A stretch of 64,000 nucleotides of DNA from CAVZCC01 sp963773765 (GTDB lineage: Bacteria; Actinomycetota; Acidimicrobiia; Acidimicrobiales; Microtrichaceae), in the NCBI GenBank assembly GCA_963773765.1, contig CAVZCC010000005.1:62001-126000 (forward strand). Direction: 5' to 3'. Shown in pieces: positions 55,474 through 63,430 of this stretch. The translations under genes and the position numbers were made by a program. The notes under the pieces were generated by a model. The model searched no databases, had not been told where the DNA came from, and saw only the letters and a program-made list of their open reading frames with translations. The first letter of the stretch is position 1. Each line of letters starts with the position of its first letter.

Positions 55474-56751
55474 GTGGCCGTGAGCATGCTGGACGTGATC
55501 CGGGCCAAGCGGTTCGGCCAGGCCCTGACCGACGAACAGGTCGACTGGTTCATCACCAACTACACCGACGGCACGGTGGCCGACGAGCAGGCCTCCGCGC
55601 TCCTGATGGCCATCGTGTTCCAGGGCATGGAACCCCGGGAGCTGACCCGGTGGACGGCGGACATGATCGCGACCGGCACCCGCCTGGACCTGTCCGGCCT
55701 GGACCGGCCCACGGTGGACAAGCACTCCACCGGCGGCGTCGGCGACAAGGTCTCGCTCCCCCTCTGCCCCCTGGTCGCAGCGTGCGGGGCCGCCGTCCCG
55801 CAGATGGCGGGGCGGGGACTGGGGCACACCGGCGGCACCCTGGACAAGCTCGAGGCCATCCCGGGCTGGCGGGCCGAGCTCACCCCGGACGCCATGGTCC
55901 GCCAGCTGCAGGAGGTGGGCGCCGTGTTCACCGCGGCCGGCGCGGACATCGTGCCGGCCGACCGCAGGCTCTACGCCCTGCGGGACGTCACCGGCACGGT
56001 GGCGTCCGTCCCGTTGATCGCCAGCTCGATCATGTCCAAGAAGATCGCCGAGGGCACCGGTGCCCTGGTGCTGGACGTGAAGGTGGGCTCCGGAGCGTTC
56101 CTTCCCGACCTGGACGTGGCCCGGGAGCTGGCGGTGACCATGGTGGCGCTGGGCGAGGCCAACGGGGTGCGTACCGCGGCGCTGTTGACCGACATGGACG
56201 CCCCGCTGGGGTTCACCGCCGGCAACGCCCTGGAGGTGGCCGAGTCGGTGGAGGTCCTGGCCGGGGGCGGGCCGGCCGACGTGGTGGAGCTCACGCTCAC
56301 CCTGGCCCGGAGCATGCTGGAGCTCGTCGGCCGCGACACCGTCGACCCTGCCGAGGTGCTGGCCGACGGCCGGGCCATGGACGTGTGGCGGGCCATGATC
56401 CGGGCCCAGGGCGGAGACCCGGACGCAGCGCTCCCGGTGGCCCCCCACGTGGAGACGGTCACCGCCACCGAGGACGGGGTCGTCAGGCGCGTGGACGCCC
56501 TGCAGGTGGGCCAGGCCGCGTGGCGCCTGGGGGCGGGCCGGGCCCGCAAGGAGGACCCCGTGTCGGCCTCGGCCGGTGTCGTGTGGTCCGTGCGTCCCGG
56601 CGACACCGTGCACCGGGGCGACGTGCTGTTCGAGCTCCACGCCGAGGACACCGCGCTGTTCCACCCCGCGCTGCTGGCCCTGGAAGGTGCCGTGGAGATC
56701 GGTGCCGAGCGGGCCGAACCCCGTCCGCTGGTGTTCGACCGCATCGGCTGA
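55474..56751 (+). CDS. deoA: Thymidine/pyrimidine-nucleoside phosphorylase
   Basis: This 425-residue enzyme splits thymidine, deoxyuridine or uridine into base and (deoxy)ribose-1-phosphate. Motifs: MLDVIRAKRFGQALTDEQV, VDKHSTGGVGDKVSLPLCPL (phosphate site), MAGRGLGHTGGTLDKLEAIP (family signature), LYALRDVTGTVASVPLIASS and LDVKVGSGAFLPD. GTG 55474 is chosen because AGGAGG lies 6 nt upstream; GTG 55480 and ATG 55486 are alternatives. It is the last gene of the transporter-cdd-deoA operon. Confidence 0.97.
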   Translation: MAVSMLDVIRAKRFGQALTDEQVDWFITNYTDGTVADEQASALLMAIVFQGMEPRELTRWTADMIATGTRLDLSGLDRPTVDKHSTGGVGDKVSLPLCPLVAACGAAVPQMAGRGLGHTGGTLDKLEAIPGWRAELTPDAMVRQLQEVGAVFTAAGADIVPADRRLYALRDVTGTVASVPLIASSIMSKKIAEGTGALVLDVKVGSGAFLPDLDVARELAVTMVALGEANGVRTAALLTDMDAPLGFTAGNALEVAESVEVLAGGGPADVVELTLTLARSMLELVGRDTVDPAEVLADGRAMDVWRAMIRAQGGDPDAALPVAPHVETVTATEDGVVRRVDALQVGQAAWRLGAGRARKEDPVSASAGVVWSVRPGDTVHRGDVLFELHAEDTALFHPALLALEGAVEIGAERAEPRPLVFDRIG

Positions 56752-56773
56752 GCGCGGATCCCCGGGGCCCCGG

Positions 56774-57625
56774 TCAGGACGTCAGCAGCCGCTTCACCCG
56801 GTTGGGGGCGACGCCGAAGCGGTCGGCCACCGCAGCCGCGGCGTCCCGGCGGGTGGCGCCGGCGGCCAGCTCCGCGTCCAGTGCGGAGCGGAGCGCGTCG
56901 TCGGTGGCGGCGGGCGGCGGCGGCGCCCCGTCCAGCACCACCACGTACTCGCCGCGGGGCTCGATGCCAGCGGCGTCGGGGTCGGTGTGGGCCACCGCCC
57001 CCGACAACGTGCCGCGCCACACCTCCTCGTGCAGCTTGGTCAACTCCCGGCACAGGGCGACGCCTCGGTCGCCGCCCAGCACGTCATGCAGGTCCTGCAC
57101 GGTGCGGGCCAGGCGGTGGGGCGCCTCGTAGAGCACGACGGTGCGCTGCTCCCCCACCAGTTCGGCCAGGCGGTCACGTCGGGCCGGGCCCTTGCGCGGG
57201 AGGAACCCCTCGAAGCAGAACCGCCCCGACGGGTCCAGGAGACCGCTCGCCACCACGGCCACCGCGGCGGCGAACGGCCCCGGGACCACCTCCACCGTCA
57301 CGCCGGCGGCCACCGCCTCCAGCACCAGGCGGGCACCCGGATCCGACAGTGCGGGCATGCCGGCGTCGCTGGCCAGGGCCACCACCTCCCCGGCCCGGAT
57401 GCGGGCCACCAGCACCGGGGCCAGGTCCACCTCGGTGTGCTCGTCCACCCGGACCAGCCTGGGCGCCCGGACCCCGGCATGGGCCAGCAGGCGCCCGGTC
57501 CGCCGGGTGTCCTCGCAGGCCACCACGTCGGCCGCGGCGAGGGCCTCGACCGCCCGGGGTGACAGGTCACCCAGGTTGCCGATCGGGGTGCCGACCACCA
57601 CCAGGCGGGCCGGTCCGGTCCCCAT
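56774..57625 (-). CDS. rsmI: 16S rRNA (cytidine1402-2'-O)-methyltransferase RsmI
   Basis: This 283-residue SAM-dependent methyltransferase of the tetrapyrrole-methylase fold has LVVVGTPIGNLGDLSPRAVE, VACEDTRRTGRLL, LASDAGMPALSDPGARLV and GFLPRKGPARRDRL, all diagnostic of RsmI. It 2'-O-methylates C1402 in the decoding centre. The C-terminal HTH-like segment (ATRRDAAAAVADRFGVAPNR) is normal. The ATG overlaps the DUF192 stop (ATGA). Confidence 0.96.
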   Translation of the reverse strand: MGTGPARLVVVGTPIGNLGDLSPRAVEALAAADVVACEDTRRTGRLLAHAGVRAPRLVRVDEHTEVDLAPVLVARIRAGEVVALASDAGMPALSDPGARLVLEAVAAGVTVEVVPGPFAAAVAVVASGLLDPSGRFCFEGFLPRKGPARRDRLAELVGEQRTVVLYEAPHRLARTVQDLHDVLGGDRGVALCRELTKLHEEVWRGTLSGAVAHTDPDAAGIEPRGEYVVVLDGAPPPPAATDDALRSALDAELAAGATRRDAAAAVADRFGVAPNRVKRLLTS

Positions 57626-57960
57626 CAGCGGAGCTCCAGGCGGCTGCCTCGGCGCACACCCCACCGGCGGAACGAGCCGGCCTCCGACTCCAGCGCCACC
57701 GGACCCCGCAGGCACGGCCGGGTCACCCGGTTGCGACCGACGGTCACCACGCGGACCACACGCAGCGTGCCGTCGTCGGCCTCCGAACAGAACGCGACGT
57801 CGATCGGGAAACGCATCCCCACGGTGTGCACGGACCGGGCCCGGATCCGCAGGACGCCGTCCACGCCGTCCCGGCCCCGCAGCCCGACCCGGCGGTCCCG
57901 GCGCGACTCGGCCACCTCCACGCTGGCCAGCACCTCTCCGTCACGCACCAACCACGGCAT
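57625..57960 (-). CDS. DUF192 protein
   Basis: This 111-residue protein matches DUF192: VAESRRDRRVGLRGRDGVDG, the core SVHTVGMRFPIDVAFC and C-terminal CLRGPVALESEAGSFRRWGV. No biochemical role is established for the family. Many members have a secretion signal; this one does not, so it is probably cytoplasmic. It overlaps rsmI at its end. The 62 bases between it and ychF hold nothing obvious. Confidence 0.88.
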   Translation of the reverse strand: MPWLVRDGEVLASVEVAESRRDRRVGLRGRDGVDGVLRIRARSVHTVGMRFPIDVAFCSEADDGTLRVVRVVTVGRNRVTRPCLRGPVALESEAGSFRRWGVRRGSRLELR

Positions 57961-58022
57961 CCACGGTCCTCACATGCTGCCGGTCCGCACCGGTGGGGCG
58001 GGCCGCACCGGTCGGGCAGGCC

Positions 58023-59105
58023 TCAGACGTTGAATCGGAACTCCATGACGTCACCGTCGGCCACCTCGTAGTCCTTGCCCTCGACCCGCAGCTTGCCCAC
58101 GTCGCGGGCCTTGGACCACGACCCGATCTCGAGGAGCTCGTCCCAGCGGATCACCTCGGCCCGGATGAACCCCCGTTCGAAGTCGGTGTGGATGACGCCG
58201 GCGGCCTGGGGCGCCCGGGAGCCGGCCCGGAAGGTCCAGGCCCGGGTCTCCTTCTCCCCGGTGGTGAAGAACGTGCGCAGGCCCAGCATCCGGTAGGCGG
58301 TGTGCAGGAAGGTCGGGAGCGCTCCCTCACCGAGCCCCAGCGCCTCCAGCATCTCCGCCCGCGAGCCCTCGTCCAGCATGGCCGCCTCGGCCTCCAGCTG
58401 GATGCACAGGCCGAGCACGTGGTCGTCGGCATCGACCCCGAACGCGGCACGTACGCCCGCCAGGTGGGGCTCGGGGTCCTCCAGCTGCTCCTCGTCCAGG
58501 TTCACCAGCGCCAGGGCCGGCTTGGCCGTCAGCAGGAAGAAGGGTCGGAGCAGGGCCCGCGTGCCGGCATCCAGGTCGCCTCGGTACAGCGGCGTACCGG
58601 CCTGCAACAACCCGATGGCGGTCTCCATGGCCGCCACCTCGTCGGCCAGCGTCTTGTCCGCCCGGGCGGCCTTGCGCCGCTTGTCGACCTGCTTCTCCAG
58701 CGACTCCAGGTCCGCGTAGACCAGTTCCACCTCCAGGGTGGAGAGCTGCTCGACGGGATCCGACGAACCGGGGACGTCATCGTCGTGGAAGGCCCGGAGC
58801 ACGAACACGATGGCGTCCACCTCGCGGATGTGGGCCAGGAACCGGTTGCCCAGGCCCTCACCCTGCGCCGCTCCCTCCACCAGGCCGGCGATGTCCACGA
58901 ACTGCACGCTGGCCGGGATGACGACCTTGGTCCGGCTCATCTCGGCCAGCAGCGCCAGGCGGTGGTCCGGGACCTTGGCCACCCCCACGTTCGGGTCCAC
59001 CGTGGCGAAGGCGTAGGGCGCGGCCAGGGCGCCACCACCGGCGAGGGCGTTGTACAGGGAGGACTTGCCCGCGTTGGGCAGGCCCACGAAACCGAAGCGT
59101 TCCAC
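58023..59105 (-). CDS. ychF: Redox-regulated ATPase YchF (Obg family)
   Basis: This 360-residue protein has the G1 loop FGFVGLPNAGKSSLYNAL, VDIAGLVEGAAQGEGLGNRF (G3), and the YchF C-terminal TGS domain with AGVIHTDFERGFIRAEVI and KDYEVADGDVMEFRFNV. The G4 motif is the non-canonical NLDE (ALVNLDEEQL), typical of YchF, which prefers ATP to GTP. It associates with ribosomes. GTG 59105 gives the standard N-terminus (ERFGFVG). TACCCT 28 nt upstream may be its -10. Confidence 0.97.
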   Translation of the reverse strand: MERFGFVGLPNAGKSSLYNALAGGGALAAPYAFATVDPNVGVAKVPDHRLALLAEMSRTKVVIPASVQFVDIAGLVEGAAQGEGLGNRFLAHIREVDAIVFVLRAFHDDDVPGSSDPVEQLSTLEVELVYADLESLEKQVDKRRKAARADKTLADEVAAMETAIGLLQAGTPLYRGDLDAGTRALLRPFFLLTAKPALALVNLDEEQLEDPEPHLAGVRAAFGVDADDHVLGLCIQLEAEAAMLDEGSRAEMLEALGLGEGALPTFLHTAYRMLGLRTFFTTGEKETRAWTFRAGSRAPQAAGVIHTDFERGFIRAEVIRWDELLEIGSWSKARDVGKLRVEGKDYEVADGDVMEFRFNV

Positions 59106-59268
59106 GTCATTCCAGGGGTCGAGGGACGCCCTGAGGGTAGTGGTTCGACCTCCGGAGGAGATTTCCGGGACGAACCGGTATCCATCCGGGCCGCTCGGCC
59201 GTCCATGGGGGTGAACAGGTCGAGCGGGGCCCGCACCGGCGGGAACGCCCCGGGGACGGAGGAGTGAC

Positions 59269-59478
59269 ATGCGCACCAACGAGAGCACGGTGGATCGGGT
59301 CGTCCGGCTGGTGGTCGCCGCGGTGGCGGTCGGGGTGTCGGCCGCGATCGGGTTCGGCACGGTCGGGGGGATCATCCTGCTGGTGGTGGCGGGCATCATG
59401 GCCGTGACCGCAGCGGTCGGCTTCTGCCCGCTGTACGCACTGTTCGGCTTCAGCACCTGCCCCGTCCGCCAGGGTTGA
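59269..59478 (+). CDS. DUF2892 (YgaP-type) small membrane protein
   Basis: This 69-residue protein starts MRTNESTVDRVVRLVVAAVA and has two close hydrophobic helices ending in FCPLYALFGFSTCPVRQG, the DUF2892 signature with two conserved Cys. The family includes the membrane part of rhodanese YgaP; standalone forms are uncharacterised. A strong GGAGGAG ribosome-binding site lies 4 nt before the ATG. It is probably separate from the sigma factor gene downstream. Confidence 0.9.
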   Translation: MRTNESTVDRVVRLVVAAVAVGVSAAIGFGTVGGIILLVVAGIMAVTAAVGFCPLYALFGFSTCPVRQG

Positions 59479-59518
59479 GCGGCGCCGCCGGGACGGGCAC
59501 CTGCCAGACTCGCCGCCG

Positions 59519-60328
59519 ATGACCGACGACCACGGCGACGGGCACCCGACCCAGGGGCGACCGGGCGATCAGGAGCTGGCGGACCGGATGGTGTCGGCGT
59601 TGCCGTCGCTGCAGCGCTACGCCCGGGTCCTGGCCAGGGATCCGGGACGGGCCGACGACCTGGTCCAGGAGACGGTGACCCGGGCCCTGGAGCGGTCCGC
59701 CCAGTTCCGGGGCGAGTCGTCGGTGCGCACCTGGCTGCACCGCATCCTGTTCCACCTGTCGGTGGACCGGGCCCGGGCCGACGGGCGTGCCGTGCCGGTG
59801 GAGGACGTGGAGGAGGTGGAGTCGCGGTGGCGCAGTGACGACTACACCGTGGACGCGGCCCGGGTCGTGGAACGGGCCGAGACCCGGGCCGAGCTGGAGG
59901 ACGCCCTGGTCCACCTGCCCTACGTCAACCGGGCCGCCGTGCTGCTCCATGACGTGGAGGGACTCACCATGCGGGAGGTGGCCGAGATGACCCAGGTCGA
60001 GCTTCCCGCGGCCAAGCAGCGCCTGCGACGGGGCCGGATGATGCTCGTCTCCGCCCTGGCCGCCGGGGCCGAACGGCGGGGCGGGACCGACGGGGTGCCG
60101 CTGCGGTGCTGGGACGCCCGGCGGCTGGTGTCGGACTACATGGACGGCGACCTCACCCCGGACCGGGCCCGGGCCGTGGAGCACCACCTGGCGGGATGCC
60201 CGACCTGCCCCCCGCTCTACGCCGCGCTGACCGGCACCCAGGCCGGCCTGGGCCGGCTGCGGGACCCGGACACGGTCATCGCACCCGGTCTGGCGGACCG
60301 CATCCACGGCCACCTCCATCGCCCGTAG
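59519..60328 (+). CDS. ECF-type sigma factor with C-terminal zinc-finger (anti-sigma-like) domain
   Basis: This 269-residue protein has sigma region 2 (LPSLQRYARVLARDPGRADD, LVQETVTRALE, FRGESSVRTWLHRILFHLSV) and region 4 (ALVHLPYVNRAAVLLHDVEG, LTMREVAEMTQVELPAAKQR). A zf-HC2-like module follows: Cys197 in RCWDARRLVSDYMDGDLTP, then HHLAGCPTC (His222/223, Cys227, Cys230). That H-x3-C-x2-C arrangement is typical of ZAS anti-sigma factors, here fused in cis instead of encoded by a separate gene. It may sense redox or metal and hold the sigma factor inactive. CAGACT ends 8 nt before the ATG. No separate anti-sigma gene is adjacent. Confidence 0.9.
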   Translation: MTDDHGDGHPTQGRPGDQELADRMVSALPSLQRYARVLARDPGRADDLVQETVTRALERSAQFRGESSVRTWLHRILFHLSVDRARADGRAVPVEDVEEVESRWRSDDYTVDAARVVERAETRAELEDALVHLPYVNRAAVLLHDVEGLTMREVAEMTQVELPAAKQRLRRGRMMLVSALAAGAERRGGTDGVPLRCWDARRLVSDYMDGDLTPDRARAVEHHLAGCPTCPPLYAALTGTQAGLGRLRDPDTVIAPGLADRIHGHLHRP

Positions 60329-60337
60329 CCTCGGGAG

Positions 60338-61432
60338 GTGGCCAGCTCCGACCGGACCGATCCGACCGAACACGCTCCTGCGGCCGACCGTCCCGCCGCC
60401 GACCTGCCGGCGCGGGAACGGGTCGATGCCGCCCTGGCCCGGGCCGTGTACTACCTGGACCGCGGATTCGCCCCCACCGGAAAGGTCCGCGCCTTCACCA
60501 GGGCCCGGGCCATCGTGGCCGACCTGGACGACGGCGAGCTCGAGCGGTTGGTCAGGACCGCGACGGTGACCGACCTGGACGGCATCGGCCCGTCCACCGG
60601 CTCCGTCATCGCCGATGCCGTGACCGGCGCCCCGTCGGACTACCTCGCGAACCTGGAGCGCACGACACGCATCGAGGTGGGCGAGGGCGCACCGGTGCGG
60701 ACCGCGCTCCGGGGTGACCTCCACAGCCACACCACCTGGTCCGACGGGGCCGAGTCCGTCCGGGCCATGGCGACCGCGGCGGCCGCCCTGGGCCACGAGT
60801 ACCTGGCCGTCACGGACCACTCGGCCCGCCTCACCGTGGCCCACGGCCTGGACGAGGACCGGCTGCGGGACCAGCTGGCCGAGGTGGCGGTGCTCAACAT
60901 GGAGCTGGCCCCGTTCCGCATCCTCACCGGCATGGAGGTGGACATCCTGGAGGACGGGTCGCTCGACCTGTCCGACGGGATGCTGGCGGAGCTGGACCTG
61001 GTGGTGGCGTCGGTGCACTCCAAGCTGGCCATGGAGCCCCGCGAGATGACCCGGCGCATGGTGATGGCGGTGGCCAACCCCAACGTGGACGTCCTGGGCC
61101 ACTGCACCGGGCGCAAGGTCACGGGCCGGGGCCGGCCACCGTCCCGCTTCGACGCCGACATCGTGTTCGCGGCGTGCGCCCGCTTCGACACCGCGGTGGA
61201 GATCAACTGCCGGCCCGAGCGGCAGGACCCACCCGAGGACCTCCTGGCCCTGGCACTGGAGTGGGGGTGCAAGGTGTCCATCGACACCGACGCCCACGCC
61301 CCGGGCCAACTGGAATGGCAGCCCTGGGGATGCGACCTGGCCGTCCGCACGGCGCTGCCCGTCGAGGCCGTGGTCAACACCTGGGAGGCCGACGAGCTCC
61401 TGGCCTGGGCCGACAGCCACCCCACCGGCTGA
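60338..61432 (+). CDS. PHP-domain phosphoesterase with helix-hairpin-helix N-terminus (PolX-like tail)
   Basis: This 364-residue protein joins an N-terminal helical/HhH region (VTDLDGIGPSTGSVIADAV) to a PHP domain with metal residues in RGDLHSHTTWSDGAES, YLAVTDHSARLTVAHG, MEVDILEDGSLDL, VVASVHSKL, VDVLGHCTGRKV and SIDTDAHAP. It resembles the C-terminal half of bacterial PolX, but lacks the nucleotidyltransferase domain, so it is probably a nuclease or phosphatase rather than a polymerase. The GTG start is 9 nt after the sigma factor stop, suggesting co-transcription. Confidence 0.9.
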   Translation: MASSDRTDPTEHAPAADRPAADLPARERVDAALARAVYYLDRGFAPTGKVRAFTRARAIVADLDDGELERLVRTATVTDLDGIGPSTGSVIADAVTGAPSDYLANLERTTRIEVGEGAPVRTALRGDLHSHTTWSDGAESVRAMATAAAALGHEYLAVTDHSARLTVAHGLDEDRLRDQLAEVAVLNMELAPFRILTGMEVDILEDGSLDLSDGMLAELDLVVASVHSKLAMEPREMTRRMVMAVANPNVDVLGHCTGRKVTGRGRPPSRFDADIVFAACARFDTAVEINCRPERQDPPEDLLALALEWGCKVSIDTDAHAPGQLEWQPWGCDLAVRTALPVEAVVNTWEADELLAWADSHPTG

Positions 61433-61465
61433 GCGGTCCGACCCGCCTCGCGTTCCCGCCCGCGG

Positions 61466-63145
61466 TCAGTCGCCGCCGGCGGACTCCCCGGTGCCGGTGG
61501 TCTCCTTGCCGGCCGGCCGCAGGTCGTAGCGGTCCCGCACCCCCGACGCGGAGCAGGCGCCGTCGTTCGTGCCCGAGGCATCGGCCAGCGTCCGGTCCAG
61601 CACCGGGCTGGCCCCGCTGAACACGCCCCACGGGCTCTCACAGCCGGGCACGACCCAGGCGTGGCTCATCCACCCCTTGGACCCGTCGGCCTTGAACCCG
61701 CCCATGGCCCGGCACTGCTCGGCGGTGGTGGTGGAATCACCGATCACCCCGGCCCCCGGCTTGGTGCAGAGCCCGACGTGGCGGTGGAAGTGGTCGTTCG
61801 CCCCGGTGAAGCCCTGGCTGGGCTCGGCCTCGCCGGCGTGGATCATGTAGTAGCTGAGCCCCACCACCCGGGCGTCGGGGTCGTCACCGTCGTAGAGGAT
61901 CATCTCCGGCTCGTCGATCGTGAACGTCCCGTCCACCAGCCCGAAGTTCATGTAGTGCGCCGCGATGCCCGGCACGTAGTTGGTGACCCGGACCCACCCC
62001 GCGGCCATGGCATCGGCCGCGGTCGGGTAGGCCAGCGCCGTGGTCCGGGCCAGCTCGAGCTCCTTGGACAGGGTCACGCACTGGTCCTGGTCGACCATGG
62101 CCACCCACGGCTGCGGGCCGGCGTGCCCCCCGTGGCCGTGGTTGTCGTCGGGGGCCGCAGCGTTCGTGGACGCCGCTGCCCCGCCGGAGGCCGAGGCGGC
62201 GCCGTGGGCGTGACCGCCGGAGGACCCTCCGGCCGCGGCCAGGGCGGCGTCGCCGGTCCAGCGCACCCACGCCTCGTAGTCCTCGGTGGACGCGTTGGAC
62301 AGCGAATCGATCAACCGGGCCGCAGCGGCCTCGCCCCCGGCTGCCTCGGAGGTGGCCGCGATCAGCTGGTCCAGCCCGGGCGAGCCCCGCCCCTCGAACG
62401 CGTCCGTCGCCGTCACCTGGTCCATCAACGTGGGCGTGGCGTGGATGCCCATCGTGCCCCCGGCGTAGGTGTCCACGCCCATGCGGGGAGCGTCCTCCCA
62501 GTAGGAACGGGGGTTGAACCCCAGGTCGCAGCGCTGCGAGTCGATCGTCACCATGTCCGCGGCGTGGGTCGCGGTGCCGTCGTGCGCGGCGTCGGTCCCG
62601 TGGTCGTGGCCGCCGTGCGAGGCGGCGTCGGGCGACACGATGGCGGCGGTCGTGAGGCCCAGCACCGCCACCGCGGCGAGCGCCGGTCCCAGCACGCCGA
62701 CGCGGAGCCGGGACGGGGCGGTGACCATCGCGGCCGCGACCAGCACCGCCGCCACCTCCAGCGCGGCGGCGACACCGTCCACGGCGCCGACGTCCTCCAC
62801 CACGCCGGCGTGGGCACCGACGGGAAGGCCGGCCGTCCGACTCCAGATCCACAGGCCGACCACGCCGAGGTTGCCGACGATGGTCGCCACGTACAGTGAC
62901 CGGGACCCACGGCCGAGCACCAGCGCGAGCGCGGCGCCCAGCTGCAGCCACCCGACCACGGCGAAGGCGAAGGGGTCGAGCCAGCTGTCACCCAGGTGGG
63001 CGGGCACCATGACCAGGTGGATGATCCCCGCGCCGGCCAGGAGCCCGGCCAGGAGGATGCCCACGGACGGTTGGGCGTCCCCGGATCCACCGGATCCCTG
63101 AGGTGGCCCGGCCCCGGGTCGTTCGATCGTCGCGGTCCCGCCCAT
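61466..63145 (-). CDS. Uncharacterised five-helix membrane protein with large His-rich exterior domain
   Basis: This 559-residue protein has five hydrophobic helices between residues about 27 and 185 (the first contains GAGIIHLVMVPAHLGDSW), then an extracytoplasmic part of about 370 residues. His-rich linkers (SHGGHDHGTDAAHDG, GGHAHG, DDNHGHGGHAG) look metal-binding. The C-terminal domain has AHYMNFGLVDGTFTIDEPEM, VVGLSYYMIHAGEAEPSQGF and GANDHFHRHVGLCTK, with five Cys in all. I do not recognise a named family. The HLxxxPxH motif and His content hint at copper or another metal. ATG 63145 has a GGGGGG ribosome-binding site; TACGCT upstream may be its -10. Confidence 0.8.
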   Translation of the reverse strand: MGGTATIERPGAGPPQGSGGSGDAQPSVGILLAGLLAGAGIIHLVMVPAHLGDSWLDPFAFAVVGWLQLGAALALVLGRGSRSLYVATIVGNLGVVGLWIWSRTAGLPVGAHAGVVEDVGAVDGVAAALEVAAVLVAAAMVTAPSRLRVGVLGPALAAVAVLGLTTAAIVSPDAASHGGHDHGTDAAHDGTATHAADMVTIDSQRCDLGFNPRSYWEDAPRMGVDTYAGGTMGIHATPTLMDQVTATDAFEGRGSPGLDQLIAATSEAAGGEAAAARLIDSLSNASTEDYEAWVRWTGDAALAAAGGSSGGHAHGAASASGGAAASTNAAAPDDNHGHGGHAGPQPWVAMVDQDQCVTLSKELELARTTALAYPTAADAMAAGWVRVTNYVPGIAAHYMNFGLVDGTFTIDEPEMILYDGDDPDARVVGLSYYMIHAGEAEPSQGFTGANDHFHRHVGLCTKPGAGVIGDSTTTAEQCRAMGGFKADGSKGWMSHAWVVPGCESPWGVFSGASPVLDRTLADASGTNDGACSASGVRDRYDLRPAGKETTGTGESAGGD

Positions 63146-63199
63146 CTGGTACCCCCCGGAATCAGGCGTGGATGACCAGCGTAGGCGGGCCGGCCGCGG

Positions 63200-63230
63200 T
63201 TGGAGGTGTCGGGCACCCCTCCGGTAGGGT
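63200..63230 (+). promoter_or_regulatory. bL37 promoter, leaderless arrangement
   Basis: TTGGAG (63200-63205), a 19-nt spacer and TAGGGT (63225-63230), ending 9 nt before the ATG. The hexamer and position match the bS22 promoter at 35.6 kb. Confidence 0.55.
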
Positions 63231-63239
63231 GGTCCCCCT

Positions 63240-63329
63240 ATGTCGAAGCGCACCCAGAAGAAGAAGGCAAACGCTCGGCGCAAGAAGGCCAACCACGGGC
63301 GCAAGCCCAACACCGGCCGCAACTCCTGA
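63240..63329 (+). CDS. Large-subunit ribosomal protein bL37-like
   Basis: A 29-residue, very basic protein: MSKRTQKKKANARRKKANHG followed by RKPNTGRNS. The KANHGRKPN core is nearly the same as the KANHGKRPN end of the 24-residue mycobacterial bL37 (recalled as starting MAKRGRKKRDRKHSKANHG), a 23S rRNA-binding protein found in mycobacterial ribosome structures. This one has a few extra residues at the C-terminus and a variable middle. It stands alone, followed directly by strong hairpins and preceded by a TAGGGT element, so it is clearly a self-contained transcription unit. Confidence 0.88.
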   Translation: MSKRTQKKKANARRKKANHGRKPNTGRNS

Positions 63330-63379
63330 GTCGCTCCGTCCCGGAGTGACCCGGATCCCGCCCCCTCCGGGGCGGATCC
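63330..63379 (+). terminator. Tandem terminator hairpins after bL37
   Basis: Immediately after the stop: a 9-bp stem GTCGCTCCG/CGGAGTGAC with TCC loop (63330-63350, one G-T pair), then an 11-bp stem formed by GGAT-C-CCGCCCC / GGGGCGG-ATCC with a CTCC loop (63353-63379, one bulged C). A C/T-rich stretch follows. Confidence 0.75.
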
Positions 63380-63430
63380 CCTTCCTCCCCGGGGGATGGG
63401 TCAGGACCGCGGTGGTGTTGGCCCCAGCCG

